Shown piece after piece: positions 24,626-40,577 of a DNA stretch of 64,000 nt. Origin of the DNA: Diphasiastrum complanatum (Eukaryota; Streptophyta; Lycopodiopsida; Lycopodiales; Lycopodiaceae); NCBI GenBank assembly GCA_029204225.1, contig CM055092.1, positions 63,178,622 to 63,242,621 of the forward strand, in the 5' to 3' direction. The position numbers and the translations under genes are program-made. Position 1 is the first letter of the stretch. Each line of letters begins with the position of its first letter. The notes beneath the pieces were generated by a model. It saw only the letters and a list, made by a program, of their open reading frames with translations, did not search any database and had not been told where the DNA came from.

Positions 24626-26616
24626 CAATCCTTGGCACACACACCTTTTGCTACTATTTAAATAACACCATTCATTTGTTAGATAAGGATAGGAAATTCC
24701 ATCAATGTACAAAAAGATCAAACATGGACTTACAAATGTGAAAAGGGCAAATTTAATTAAATTACTATATCTAATTAAACATGAGACATGTTTATGTAAT
24801 AAGCCTTGTAATAACAATATTTTATACTAAAGACCTCAAAAGTTTGTGAACATGTATAATTTTACCCATTGGAAACACCTAGAGAGCCATTTTTTGATCA
24901 AATTTGAATAAAAATTTACTTCCAACAACAATTAACCATTTGTTGAATGAATCTTAGCCTCAAGATTGACTTACACCAACCAAAATCACGTTGTAACATT
25001 GGCATGAAAAAATAAAAATACAAGCTTTTCATTTTTTTTATTGCTTATGTGATTATGAGAGTCTCCTCTCTTTAAAACTAGAATGGAAGTTAGCATCAGC
25101 CCAAGCTTTCTCCACTAGCATAGGTCAACAATGGGGGTTCTTACCTACAAGTCATACAAAAGGTGTGTGTGTTGACAATGGACCAAAGGTGACATACATA
25201 AGGACTATCTATCATCACCATCTATAAACTCTACCTCTCCATACATCCACTAGAGAAGATCTAGCAAGCCACGGTTTGAAATATTTATACAATGTAAAGA
25301 TGAGAAACATTCTTACATGGAAGGTCAACTCATCCTTTCCCAACTTATCCAAATCTTCTATGTAAGCTCATTGATGTACTGTTTAATGTGCTATATATGC
25401 TATGTTTGTGCCATGTTGGTTCTTGTCCAGGTTATTTACAAAGAAAGATCATTGAGTATCTGCTCAAGGCATATGGGGTTTTTTTTTTCTTTCTTCTCAT
25501 CAAGCCTTTGCACAAGATACATTCTTGGCTATCATATAGTGGCACAAATATATAGATGATTCCTGTCTTGTATAAGGTGTCCAGAAAAGCTTTTTTTTTT
25601 CTCTTACCCTTACAATTATATGCAATACTTACCAGATTTGGTAGCACGTGAACATCATCCATAGAATGTTGCAACATTTATGGTAGTCTGCATTAATCTT
25701 CCACCTTTATGCAATAAGAAATGACATCATCTGAATTCGAAGAGGCAAATCTCAACAAGATCCTCTTTGCTTGAGAATCGTAGTGCTGATGTCATGTCAA
25801 CAAAGTACCAACCACTTTCCTGTATCCATGTGTGTGGATAGTGCTGATGTCATGTAAACAGAGTACCAAGCAAGCACTTTACTCTATCCATGTGTAATGC
25901 ATCTTCCACAAAAGTCAGAACTTGAAGCAATTTGATCAGGATCAACCAGGTAATGAACAATAAACAAGCATTAAATTGCGACAAAAAGGTCAGATATTTT
26001 GCAAAAGACAGGTAACAACTGTCCCAGCAACTATATTAACAGTTACATCCTACAATTTATAACTAGTTTTTTAGTGAGAAGCTTGAGAAAAAAAGGGCTA
26101 TAGCCTTCAAAGCCAAAAATGCTCACCTAAATTCCTAGAATGATTTTTCCCCAACATTACTAGGAAACTATGAAGAACAAAAAGTGCTATACATGATAAA
26201 AAATTCTCTCTATATATGGAAATTTAGATGTCAAAACCACAAGCATTAGTTTAAATAATAGAGCACCACAAGAAAGGGTAACAACTGGAATAATAATTAA
26301 GCTTTCAGATAAAACATTCATTATCTGGTTGGTGCATATGATCAGCATAAAATTGCCAAAATGTCTATAAAGAAAGATCAATCAATTTCTTATTCAAAAG
26401 CACAAAACCAATCACAATACCGTGATCAAATTTACTTGCCCTAGCAAACAAGTCCTTAAAGCTTAGATGAGACTTGAAACTTCCAATACTGGCTGTGGAG
26501 TCTATACTAGAATAACGGCCAATTCGATATATAGATCCATACCCATCTGAAATTTAAACCCCAAAGCAAAAGAAAGCAAAAGACAAAAAACATGCCTAAC
26601 ACTAAGTAGCAGACAT
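24626..26616. other. Intergenic region downstream of the beta-tubulin gene
   Basis: AT-rich, no supported coding frame. It holds the 58-bp tandem duplication listed separately. The first several hundred bases left of 26616 are the presumed 3' UTR and terminator of the tubulin gene (minus strand). Confidence 0.5.
25781..25896. repeat. 58-bp tandem duplication
   Basis: Two copies starting at 25781 and 25839 share tagtgctgatgtcatg, then agtaccaa, then tatccatgtgt, with several substitutions and a small compensating indel. Confidence 0.8.
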
Positions 26617-30500
<3,884 letters not shown>

Positions 30501-31062
30501 AGTGGTCTATTAGGTAGCAGATTTGGCGGCGACCGGCCACCCGCCATTCGAGGCCGTAGTTAAGGTTGGTGAATGCTTAAGAGATACTCTCAAGCTTCCT
30601 CTTACCTTGGCTCACGTCGGGCCCATGACTCTGCCATGGCACCCACAGTGGCCTATCCACTCATTCGTGGATTCTAAAGAGAGCCTAGAGGTTAAAAGAT
30701 ATTTTGCAACATGAGCATATTTTGGCTTGTGCAAAAGGAATATATATGTGGCCTATTGTCAAGGGGAGAACTTATAGGCAATGTGGTTGTCATGGTAGTG
30801 ACCATGTCACCATCCGAGGATGATGTTTGGTAGAGAGCATATCTTAAGCATCCACCAACTTTGGATCATCCAGTGCCTCCTAGGCACATTCCCAATTTGC
30901 TTATGCACTAACCCCTTGTCGCATATAATGACGAGTGTATCTCAAATATCTCGAGTGCCCAAGTTGTTTCCTAGAGATGTCATGCCTGTGTTGCCATAGT
31001 TTTTACTCACTCTATGATCTACCCAAAAAAGTTGCAAAGGAATGTATATTGAGGGTGACATG
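30501..31062. other. Intergenic, no gene seen
   Basis: The 63-codon frame at 30523-30714 has no recognisable motif and no support. Confidence 0.4.
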
Positions 31063-31068
31063 ATCAAA

Positions 31069-31096
31069 ATAATACACTTGATCTTAGCCAAAAGGC
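31069..31096 (-). pseudogene. U2 snRNA 5'-region fragment
   Basis: The minus strand reads gccttttggctaagatcaag followed by tgtattat. This matches the conserved U2 snRNA segment after its first ten or so bases, with one difference (GTATTA for the branch-site-pairing GTAGTA). Upstream and downstream sequence does not match U2, and no USE or TATA-type snRNA promoter is visible. I infer a truncated U2 pseudogene or captured fragment. Confidence 0.65.
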
Positions 31097-32220
31097 GTCA
31101 TCAAGATAATACCAAGTCTCACATGTTTCAAGAAGCTTTTCACCTTCCACTTTCAACTGGCTGGTGTAGGGAATCTCAACCCACATATAAAGCATGGACC
31201 CACATGTGGAGCAAAGACATATTTTCTTTTCTCATTAGTGGAGGGTGTGATTTGTGAGGCACACTCCACACATCCAACATCTCGAGAGCATACTGCTTAG
31301 ATGCTTTATTGCATTTGACTAAAATTATTCACAATTTTACATAATATCAACATTTGAAACAAGGACTGATCGACAGATATTGTTGTCACTTTTAGAATAT
31401 AAAAATGGACATCTTTTGTCAAAAAAATATAGCTAGCTTTCCAAAGTATGAGTGAGGTTGGAAATATGTTGTCAAGATGACCTCAATTCTTGCTAGTTTT
31501 AAATCGTAAATAAAAGAATAGATCTAAATTATTCTTTTTTCTTAGAAAATCTTTATGAGATAACTAGAATCAAAGGCTAGCAAGGATAGCCAGATTTAAT
31601 AACGTTTCATTAAAATAGATGAAACATAATTAGATGAAATCAAAATGATAATATTTTTTTCTAATATAAATGTAGTTTATAAAGATTTAAACATTGAAAG
31701 TCCTTTTGACTTTTCAATTTTTCAAAATCATTTATTTTATATGATTGATGTTTTGAAAGTCGATTTTAAAATTGAGTATAACATGCAGAATTCAAAAATG
31801 TTACAATCATTTAAAGTAAAATATTATCAGATAGATCAAATTCATATGTGAGAACAAAGAAGAAAGATGATGTAAATTAGTTTTCATGATTCTAAACAGT
31901 TCAATATGCAATAACTCATTTACCTTATGCTTTAAATTTTGGTGTGCCCCTTGAATCAAGAGTTCAAGCATATGCACATATTTTTGTGATGTGCACCTTC
32001 ATGTTAGATCCATTTGTTTTAATTAGTCCTCCTCATCTCGTGTATTTTCCCTCTAATAACAATTAAAAGAGAAAAGACAAATATGAGAAAGTAATGGAGA
32101 TTGTTTAAAAAAATATAATTTTAGGATTCAAATGCACCCAAATGTGTTCACATGAACCAAGAGTAGAAAAGACAAATACCTTGTAGATGAGTTCCACATA
32201 TATTCTTGTTCTTGTAGGTA
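31097..32220. other. AT-rich intergenic stretch
   Basis: Highly AT-rich, especially 31600-31860. The 68-codon frame at 31645-31851 has only low-complexity content. Nothing supported. Confidence 0.4.
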
Positions 32221-32224
32221 GCTA

Positions 32225-34309
32225 TTGTCAATTGTTAGTGATAGTTTTATTAATCATTGGCAAAAAGGTCCTTCTGGGCTGAAGCTATTTCAACAGCAAC
32301 CTATACTCAGAACAGATGTCCTACTAAAGGTCTCTCAAACAAAACATCATTCAAAGTTTGGACAGGTACCAAACCTTCTTTATCCAACAAATGAGTTTTT
32401 GGATGTACTACTTTTGCGCAGATACCTCGTGATAAAGCTCGACTTTCACAGTATCAAATGTATATTCATTAGCTACACTACTTCAGATCAAGCCTACAAG
32501 TTTTTCAATCCCATCGAGTCAAAGATATTCACTAGTCGGGATGTCATCTTCATCGAAGATCAGTTTCAAGACCTCAAGAGAAAAGACAAAGCCCATCCAA
32601 CCGACCTGTCAGTTTCTCCTGACATATTGAACTTTATAGTTCCTCAATCAACTATACCCATTGAAGGTCCAAGCTCATCTACTCTCAACGAACAACCTAT
32701 TAGCGGCGAATCAGAAGATGATGTTGCAGTTCAGTGACTATAATATGATGGAAACAATCAACCTCTATTACCCAGAAGATCTTCAAGAACTAGCAGACCA
32801 CCTCACAGGTATATCAATGAGTCTACAGCCTACCTTGTTCACGAGCCGACGACTGTCAAAGAGGCACTCAGTTAGCTTGATTCAGATCTCTGGAAAGAAG
32901 CTATGGATAAAGAGTATTCATCTCTTATCAAGAATCAGACATGGACAATTGTCGAATTACCAGCTAACAAAAATGTAGTTGATTGCAAATGGATTTTTAA
33001 AGTCAAGTACAATGCAGATGGAAGTATCAACAAGAGAAAGGCACGACTTCTTGCCTGGGGTTTTTCTCAGGTTCACAATGCTGATTATATTGAGATTTTT
33101 AGTCCAGTAGTCAAGCATTCTTTCAATCAGACTTCTATTTTCATTTGTCGTTGTAGCTGAGTTGGAAATACATCAAATGGATGTATAGATAGCATATCTT
33201 AATGGAGTTATTGAAGAACACATTTACATGGTGCAACTTGAAGGTTACGATATCAAAGGTAAACACAATCATGTGTGTAAACTCCATAAAGCACTTTATG
33301 GCTTGAAGCAATCTCTCGAGCGTAGTTTCAAAGGATCAATATTTTCTTATTGATCAGGGCTACACACCAAACTCTTCAGATTCCAATGTTTACTTCAAAG
33401 CAGTGCAACAGTCTTTTATCATTCTCACTTTATATGTGGATGATACATTGCTTTTCAACAACATTACCGATTTGATAAAAGAAGCCAAGACAATGTTATC
33501 TTCCAAATTCGACATACCTGATCTGGGTGAAGCTCATTTCTGCCTTGGTATTCAAATCCATAGAGACAGAAATCGAAAGTTGATCTACATTACTAAATAG
33601 AGGTACATCTACAATATGTTAGTCAGATATAATCTAATTAATTGCAAGTTAGCTCTCTCACCAATGGAACCAGGTCTCAAATTGTCGAAGGACCAATATC
33701 CTCGAACAATCGGAGAGAAGGAGCAAATGCGCAAGTCTCATAATCATTCGATAATAGGATCTCTTACGTACGCAATGATATGTACCAGGACAAACATAGC
33801 TTTTGTAGTAATATCTTTAAGTCAGTATATGACCAACCTTGGTGTAACACATTGGAAGGCTCTTATCAGAGTCATGAGAGATCTGCGACCTACTATGAAC
33901 TTTTGCATTTGTTATGGAGTAGTCGGGAACGACAAACTCAATCTACTCAGTGGGTACACAGATGCAAGTTGGGCTGGAGATGTAGACACTCGTAAATCCA
34001 CCTCCAAATTTACAATCTTCCTCAACAATGGTTCTATTTCTTGGCACAGTCACAAGCAATCTTTGATAGCTCTATCTTCTATAGAATCAGAGTATATCAC
34101 AATCTCACAAGCTACAAAGGAAGCAATTTGGTTGAGAAACTTACTTTCAGATATTAGTCTGAATCAATATGCTCCGACATCACTATTTTGTGATAATCAA
34201 AGTGCCATTGCCTTGTCAGCCCACCCTAGGTTTCATTCTAGGAGTAAGCACATTGAACTCAAGTATCAGTATATTAGAAGCAAAGTTCTCGACAAAGAGG
34301 TTAGATTGT
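32225..34309 (+). pseudogene. Ty1/copia pol, 5'-truncated, interrupted by a gypsy element
   Basis: Begins in the C-terminal part of integrase (KCIFISYTTSDQAYKFFNP, SRDVIFIED). It then carries reverse transcriptase (AMDKEYSSLIKNQTWTIVEL, KWIFKVKYNADGSINKRKAR, the YVDD site in LTLYVDDTLLF, LGIQIHRDRN) and RNase H (SGYTDASWAGDVDTRKSTS, ALSSIESEY, LFCDNQSAIALSAHPRFHSR, KHIELKYQYIRSK). Several frameshifts and stops occur (near 32740, 33160-33400 and 33598). The frame reaches EVRL at 34309, where the nested gypsy element starts, and resumes at 40457-40577. Confidence 0.92.
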
Positions 34310-34928
34310 TGTTAGCAACTATGCTAACACAGAGAAAAATAAAAAGAAATAAATAAAACTCCATGGCATGTGTTTTGTAAGCCCACGTATGAGTATCTGT
34401 CAATAAACTTCCACCATGGCATGTATTTTGTAAGTCCAAGAGTAGAAGCTTATAATAAGAATAAAATAGCTTAAACTTAGATTTAGAACTTAGACGTAGG
34501 AAACTTAAGCTTAGAAATATTTGTCTTCTTGAGGGAAGGTGCTCGGGCCTCCTCTTGTTTCGTTTTCATCGGTTTCTATATTGTGGCATGTTCTTATTTG
34601 CTATTTGCTTAGTTAGCCGCAATCTATTATTTCTATCTCCCTTTTGGGTGTTAAATTAGAAGTAGTTTAATCTTCTTGCTAGTTGGGTACCGCCTTAGCA
34701 AGGTCTTATTATTTTGTTAATCTTGGTTAGTAAGGAAGCCTTAGCCAAGCTAGTTCTATTTCCGTATTGAGCACCAGCTGGGAAAGCCTTAATGCTCCCG
34801 TTCTTGTTTGTTTATTTCCATTTTGAAAGCTTTGGTAGGTTCTTAAAAGGTGGACGATCCTCTCTACACTATATTGCACCCGTGAATACTAGATCTAGCC
34901 ATCACATAAACTAGAAATACTTCCAACA
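34310..34928 (+). repeat. 5' LTR of the nested gypsy element, with internal deletion
   Basis: Starts TGTTAGCAAC and ends CTTCCAACA, 619 bp. Compared with the 833-bp 3' LTR it lacks about 210 bp (equivalent to about 39838-40050), including the TATA-like ccataaaagg. The deletion joins tgtctt to cttgaggg with a ctt microhomology. It should therefore lack its own core promoter. Confidence 0.88.
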
Positions 34929-35796
34929 TTGGCATCGTTGCCGCTTTTTAAGATTTTTTCTACCTAGCTTTCATTTCATTTTATTTTTTCGCTTCTGTGT
35001 TTGTGTGTATGCTTGCTTGCTTTTTACCTTCACACCACAGCACGAAACTGCTCTCCAGGTCCTCAACGAGCTACGGAACAACCTATCAAGCCGGGGGGGA
35101 GCAACAAAAGTGTCAACTTGGGCATTTTCTTTGAAAGAAATGACCCAAGTGACATTTTTTTCAACCGAACAGGTATATCAGAATTCACCGGTCTGTCTAC
35201 AACCATAACAGATTTTGATCTTCCAAATTATCACCTCCATGAATTCTGACCCTGCTCAGATTCAATGAAAACACCTTGATATACTATCAAAATCCACTGT
35301 TTTCCAACCAAATCTTGGTCTTAGAATTTGTTGGCTTCACTGAGACTAGATTTATCAAAGATCAGTCCTCCAACAGCTCCTGTGAATTCTATCTCACAAA
35401 TTTTGCCTGTTTTTAGTCAGAAAATCACGTTTTTCACTATTTTTCTCATCTGTCAACGAAACCTCAGTATTAGAATTTGTCAGTCACACCACAAAATTGC
35501 CCACATTGAGAACAAATTCTTTGTACCCTCTGCGAATTCTATATCTAATTTTTTTTTAAATATAAAAAATCAGTATTTTGACAAAAAGCACCTTCTGTCA
35601 AAATTTGTGAGTACTGTAGTTAGATTTATCTGACTGCCCACGATTTCTAGACCTGTCCACGAATTCTCTTACAACAGAAAAGTCCAGTTTTTTTCCAAAT
35701 CATCCATTTTGCAAGAAAACTGTCCTTTTCGTCTTTTTGCCAAGTACAATACTGTCTTGATCATTTGTATTGTTACTCTACTCCACACTCTACATC

Positions 35797-36270
35797 ATGT
35801 CTCGAGATTGTGCTGAATCTTCCAATCCAACCCCTCCACGACTAGAACGCAAAATTCCACATATCGATGTACCAAAGTACGATGGGGAATTTGACCCAGT
35901 CCAATTTCTCCAAGACTTTGATAATGCATGCAGCTTCTATGGAGATACATTTGAGACTGAAAAGCTTTGCCTATTCCCCATGGTACTCTATTGAACAGCC
36001 AAAGAGTGATATCTTAACCTCAAAACTCCTGATCTTACTTCTTGGAGCACCCTCAAAGACGCCCTCATAAAGCGTTTCAAACCATCCAAACTGACTCAGA
36101 GCCCATTCATCCAAGTTACTCATATCAAGATGCATCGCGATGAGTCTGTTCGCGAAACTACATTGAGCGCTTTAAACATCTCAAGATCGAATGTATTGAC
36201 GAAAACATCAATGAACAAATGGCCATAAAACTGTTCTTGGTTGGATTGCCTAAAACCGCCGAGAACTAAA
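35797..36270 (+). pseudogene. gag of the nested gypsy element
   Basis: Starts MSRDCAESSNPTPPRLERKI and has VPKYDGEFDPVQFLQDFDNA, then after a stop at 35992 a WSTLKDALIKRFKPS-like stretch and HIKMHRDESVRE. The layout is homologous to the minus-strand gag at 20332-21168. Downstream at about 36545 a frame reads WCPICSQHHTANEC, a zinc knuckle of form C-X2-C-X3-H-X4-C. Multiple stops inactivate it. Confidence 0.8.
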
Positions 36271-36499
36271 ACCAGTTGACTTTTATGATCAACTTAAAGA
36301 CGTGATGACTGATGCTATCTGTGAAGAAGACGAAGGTTCCGACGATGACTTTGACCATCGTGAAAAGAAATCTAAGAATCTCGACTGTCTTAATCACCCA
36401 AAATCTGAAAATGTTGCCCAACCTTCTAAACTTCTGCATCAAACTGAAACCTGACAAAAAGCTCAACAATCTCATATGGATAAACTCACTGCCAATTTT

Positions 36500-37080
36500 C
36501 AAACTGCCATGAAATAGATTGCTGAGAAATCTTTTCCAGCACAAGAAAATGTCTGGTGTCCAATCTGCTCACAACATCATACTGCTAATGAATGCTCTCA
36601 ACTGTGAAACCACTTTCCAACAACATCCAGACCCACTATCTATCGAGCATACCACCCCTACCCTCCACAATAGCCTATGCCATGACCAGGGGTATACCAA
36701 CCATGACCAACTGCACCAAATCAATACCAACCACCACGTCAACAGTTTGTCGTTAACCAACCTGCTCCACAATAAGTTGTACATTATCTTGATTCCAATA
36801 CTATCGATCCAGCAACCTACTATTTGGAAGACCGTACTCAACAACAATACTCCACTAAGATAGTTGTTTATTACACATATGATCCTAATGCCCAAGCAGT
36901 GGACCCAAATGGCCAAACGTACGATCCCAACTATGCTGTATTTGTTGTGCATCAACTCCCAGCAATACGAGAATGTTTTATTTGAGCATCCTAGTATTCG
37001 CTACGCAGATAGACTCCGGTTTCCTCCAGCTTGTGAAAACTGTGGTATTGAACATCAAAAGAAGGACTTCCCATCCTGAT
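36500..37080 (+). pseudogene. gag C-terminal / zinc-knuckle region of the nested gypsy element
   Basis: Reading across stops gives the knuckle WCPICSQHHTANEC, then a Pro/Gln/Tyr-rich linker with Asp-Pro-Asn repeats (YTYDPNAQAVDPNGQTYDPN) and no catalytic protease motif. The whole stretch is degraded. Confidence 0.55.
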
Positions 37081-37369
37081 CCAAACTTGCTGCCCTTGTT
37101 TGTTCAGTGCAAGTAGAAACTTTGCCAGTTGAAACTCATCCCGCATGGGTCTTGACTCGGGCACAAACCCAACGCCAAGCCCCTACACTTGCATCCAGCA
37201 AAACTCAGCAGCATGTTGTCCCTCCGAGTGAAGATTCGACCCCGTTAGTTTATCCTCACCCATCTGAAGAAATTCGACTACATCATCAGTATTGCCAGCA
37301 AATCCGCAATGCCGACCAACAATCTACCACCTCAGATCAAGTCCCTCACAAGCCTTTTGAAAGCAAAAC

Positions 37370-37860
37370 CCTTGTGTCAACGATTCAGTATCTCCCTAAA
37401 CCCTAAAAAATGTCATATCTGGGTAACACATGGTTTTGTGTTAGGACATATAATTTCAAAAAATGGCATCGCAACTGACCCCAAAAAGATCCTCATCATT
37501 CAAAATCTATCGAGGCCATGTACCATCCGCGAAGTGTATTCTTTTCTTGGCCATGCCAACTACTATCGGTGCTTTATTTTTGATTTTGCTAATAAAGCAT
37601 GGTTAATCTACAAAGTAGTTGTTGTCCCTAAATGGACTGATGAACAACGCGTCGCATTCAATCAACTCAAAGAAGCCCTTACCAGTGCACCTGTCTTCCA
37701 GGCTCCTGATTACTCCAAAGAATTCCATTTGCATACCGATGCATCCAAGTATGTCATTGGAGCAGTGCTCACCCAACCGGAAAAATTTAAAAAGGATTAT
37801 CCAATCCGATTTCTCAGTAGACAATTGATACCTGCTGAAGTCAATTGTACCACTACCTTT
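37370..37860 (+). pseudogene. Reverse transcriptase end and RNase H start of the nested gypsy element
   Basis: The frame carries SLNPKKCHIWVTHGFVLGHI, ISKNGIATDPKKI, then CTIREVYSFLGHANYYRCFI, then FNQLKEALTSAPVFQAPDYS, FHLHTDASKYVIGAVLTQP and PIRFLSRQL. These are the thumb/connection and RNase H start of Ty3/gypsy pol. The catalytic YxDD palm is missing upstream, and the frame leaves homology right after RQLIPAEVN, so RNase H and integrase are deleted. Confidence 0.88.
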
Positions 37861-37914
37861 TCTTTCCTAATTTTTCTTCCTTAATTTTCTCTCCTGCCTG
37901 CTTACTTTTCTTGT

Positions 37915-39600
37915 TTGAAACATTCAGACATACAATTAGATTTTTTTTCTGAGAAAACCACAGAAATCATTCTTTTCACAACATTTGTCTCACAACCTCA
38001 AATAGAATTTGCCCAACCCCCTTTTTGCAATGTGCGATTCAATTCTGGCCTCCACGAATTCTGTCTCAGAGACAAACTTTTTAAAAATAGAAAAAATCAT
38101 TTTTTTTGCATCAGATACTCACTAACAGATTCTCACCTCCAAAACCAGCTCCAACTGGAGACTACCATTAATAACATTATGGTAGAAAGGGACGAGACCG
38201 TAACAGATGCACAAGCCGCACATTCCGCTATAAAGAAACAATTAGAATTGGTGGATTTCAATGACTTCGCACCACCAGCTATTCTTGAGGGAGCTCCAAT
38301 TCTAGTGGTGGCCTATCAAATGCTGGCTCAAAAGCTGAAAGCCACGACGGAGCAACACACTAAACTCCAACAATCATACACTGCTTCCATCGAGGCCCTG
38401 AACCAACACATCGCCACCTGGAAGAACGGTTAAAGGCAGCTGCCCAGTCAACGCCATCTGTCCATGTAGAGCACACCCAGTTCCATGATTTTAGACACCA
38501 CTTTGATGCATCCGATGGTGGAGATGGAACAGGATTCCGGCAGCCTTGACCTGCTACTCAAGGCTCAACATTTCAAGCCCAACCCCTGGGGCAAGGAGCT
38601 CAAGCGCCAACCAATCCACAAGGCTCTCGTGGTACCGGCTCCCAACACTATCTTTTTCCTTCCTCCAATTCTAACTCCATCGAAAACACTAACCTCCCAT
38701 TTATTCAACGCCAATTTTCCCCTGAATCACAAAGAATTGCAGAAGCTAACCCTTCCCCTCCTCTCTCCCCCCAACCCGATCCACAAATTCAACATGCCAT
38801 TGCCTCTGAAGCACCAACCATCCAACACAGAATCACGCTCACAGAATCGAACAAGGAGTTGTGTGCATCTCAAGAATTTGCCAAACAATATCCAACCACA
38901 AAGGAACGCATCGGCTACATATTGCCAGATCTGGACCAGTGTAAAACCCATAAAGAAGTAGTCAAACTCCTGGATTTACAACCCCTCTAGCACCACCAGC
39001 TCTTCCTACAGAGCAAGACCTCCATGGCACGGTATCTCGAAGCACCCTCCTACATGTGTACAAGTCCCTATTATTATCCAGTAGCGAGACGAGAACCATT
39101 TCCTACCACCAAGGTCAAGAATTGGATATTTTGGCCCAAGCTCACAAGCGTCGATACCGGCAACTTAGTCGAAGACATGGTCACCAACTGACGTGTATTC
39201 TACCAGTGGCAACCCAGATCGCGACGTCAGATATTTTGTGGACAATTGCGGCCTTTCTGACAGAATTGAAGGGTTTTTGGGATCGAGGGCTTTCCCCAAT
39301 AGCCATTGATATCAATAAACCACTATGCATGCAAGAAGACCACATCAACGTAGCAAGGCTTTATTATCGCACCGCCCTTACTTCGGCCCATGCACGTTGT
39401 AATGGTGGAGCTATGGAAAACCCACAATTTTCTACAGGGTATGTTCCATTACTACAAACCCATGCCCTTCCTCAACAAATTATGATGGCAAATGATGGAG
39501 GACATCAGCAACAAAATTTACCAATCTCGACAGCAACAATCTCACCTCCAAGAAGCTCAAAAAATCCAGGACAAAAAGGCTTCGATTGGTGTGGGACCAC
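37915..39600 (+). other. Extra, unrecognised coding-like region between RNase H and 3' LTR
   Basis: In place of integrase there is a frame (37915-38433) whose second half is a coiled-coil-like segment (VERDETVTDAQAAHSAIKKQ, LKATTEQHTKLQQSYTASIE). It is followed by Pro/Gln/Ser-rich frames to about 38960 and a 230-codon frame at 39056-39748 without known motifs. Its opening (37915-38110) resembles the non-coding leader at about 35380-35600 in style and words. It could be an extra ORF of the element or a captured or recombined segment. Confidence 0.45.
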
Positions 39601-39623
39601 CAATCCAATAAGGAGGGGGATAA

Positions 39624-40456
39624 TGTTAGGAACTGTTAACACAGAGAAAAATAAAAAGAAAGAAACTCTATGGCGTGTGTTTTGTAAGCTCACGTATGAG
39701 TATTTGTCAATAAACTTCCGCCATGGCATGTGTTTTGTAAGTCCATGAGTAGAAGCTTAAAATAATAATAAAATAGCTTAAACTTAGATTTAGAACTTAG
39801 ACTTAGGAAACTTAAGCTTAGAAATATTTGTCTTAGATTTCCTAAGTTAGAAACTTTGAAGTCCTAAATCCCGAGTTAGATGCTTTAGAAATGCTAGAAA
39901 TAAGTTAGCCCCATAAGTTAGTGGATACTTATGGAAGACCCTCCTTGCCATAAAAGGAGAGGTATTTGCCATGTAAATAACACTTTTGAGATTATGCTAA
40001 TTGCTCTCTCTTGAGATTATCTTGCTATTTCACTTGTGTTTTGGAAAGGTGCATAGCTTGAGGGAAGGTGCTCGGGCCTCCTCTTGCTTCCTTTTCATGG
40101 GTTTCTATATTGATGGTATGTTCTTGGTTGCTATTTGCTTAGTTAGCCGCAATCTATTATTTCTATCTCCCTTTTGGGTGTTAAATTAGAAGTAGTTTAA
40201 TATTCTTGCTAGTTGGGTACCGCCTTACCAAGTTTTTATTATTTTGTTAATCTTGGTTAGTTGGGAAGCCTTAGCCAAGCTAGTTCTATTTCCGTATCGA
40301 GCAGTAGTTGGGAAAGCCTTGGTGCTCCTGTTCTTCTCTTGTTTATTTCCATTTTGAAAGCTTTGGTAGGTTCTTAAAAGGTAGACGATCCTCTCTACAC
40401 TATACTACACCCATGAGTATATCTAGCCATTGCGTAAACTAGAAATACTTCCAACA
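39624..40456 (+). repeat. 3' LTR of the nested gypsy element
   Basis: Starts TGTTAGGAAC immediately after the polypurine tract and ends CTTCCAACA, 833 bp. It aligns with the 5' LTR over all of that LTR's length and additionally keeps the 210-bp block with the TATA-like ccataaaagg at about 39949-39958. Confidence 0.9.
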
Positions 40457-40577
40457 ATTGCAGTACTGTCGAACGCAAGGTATGACGGCAAATACTTTTA
40501 CTAAAGCATTAAGCTTGGATGCACATAGAAAATTTTGTGAAAAACTAAGGCATTCATGGATTCAGATTAAGGGGGGG
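40457..40577 (+). pseudogene. C-terminus of the interrupted copia pol plus polypurine tract
   Basis: Continues the copia RNase H frame with QYCRTQGMTANTFTKALSLD, then AHRKFCEKLRHSW, as in intact copia elements (QYCxTEDQxADIFTK). The frame ends just before the polypurine tract aagggggg at 40569-40577, directly followed by the LTR. Confidence 0.9.

Larger units (their letters stand above)
34310..40456 (+). mobile_element. Nested Ty3/gypsy LTR element, defective, inserted in copia RNase H
   Basis: A 6147-bp element with LTRs at 34310-34928 and 39624-40456, a primer-site region right after the 5' LTR (ttggcatcgttgccg) and a polypurine tract (aaggagggggataa) before the 3' LTR. The target-site duplication is attgt/attgc (34305-34309, 40457-40461; one mismatch). 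Removing the element rejoins the host copia frame as EVRL + QYCRTQGMTANTFTKALSLD, which proves the insertion. Internal coding is heavily decayed: gag, a gag zinc knuckle, the end of reverse transcriptase and start of RNase H remain; no integrase is visible. Confidence 0.92.
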
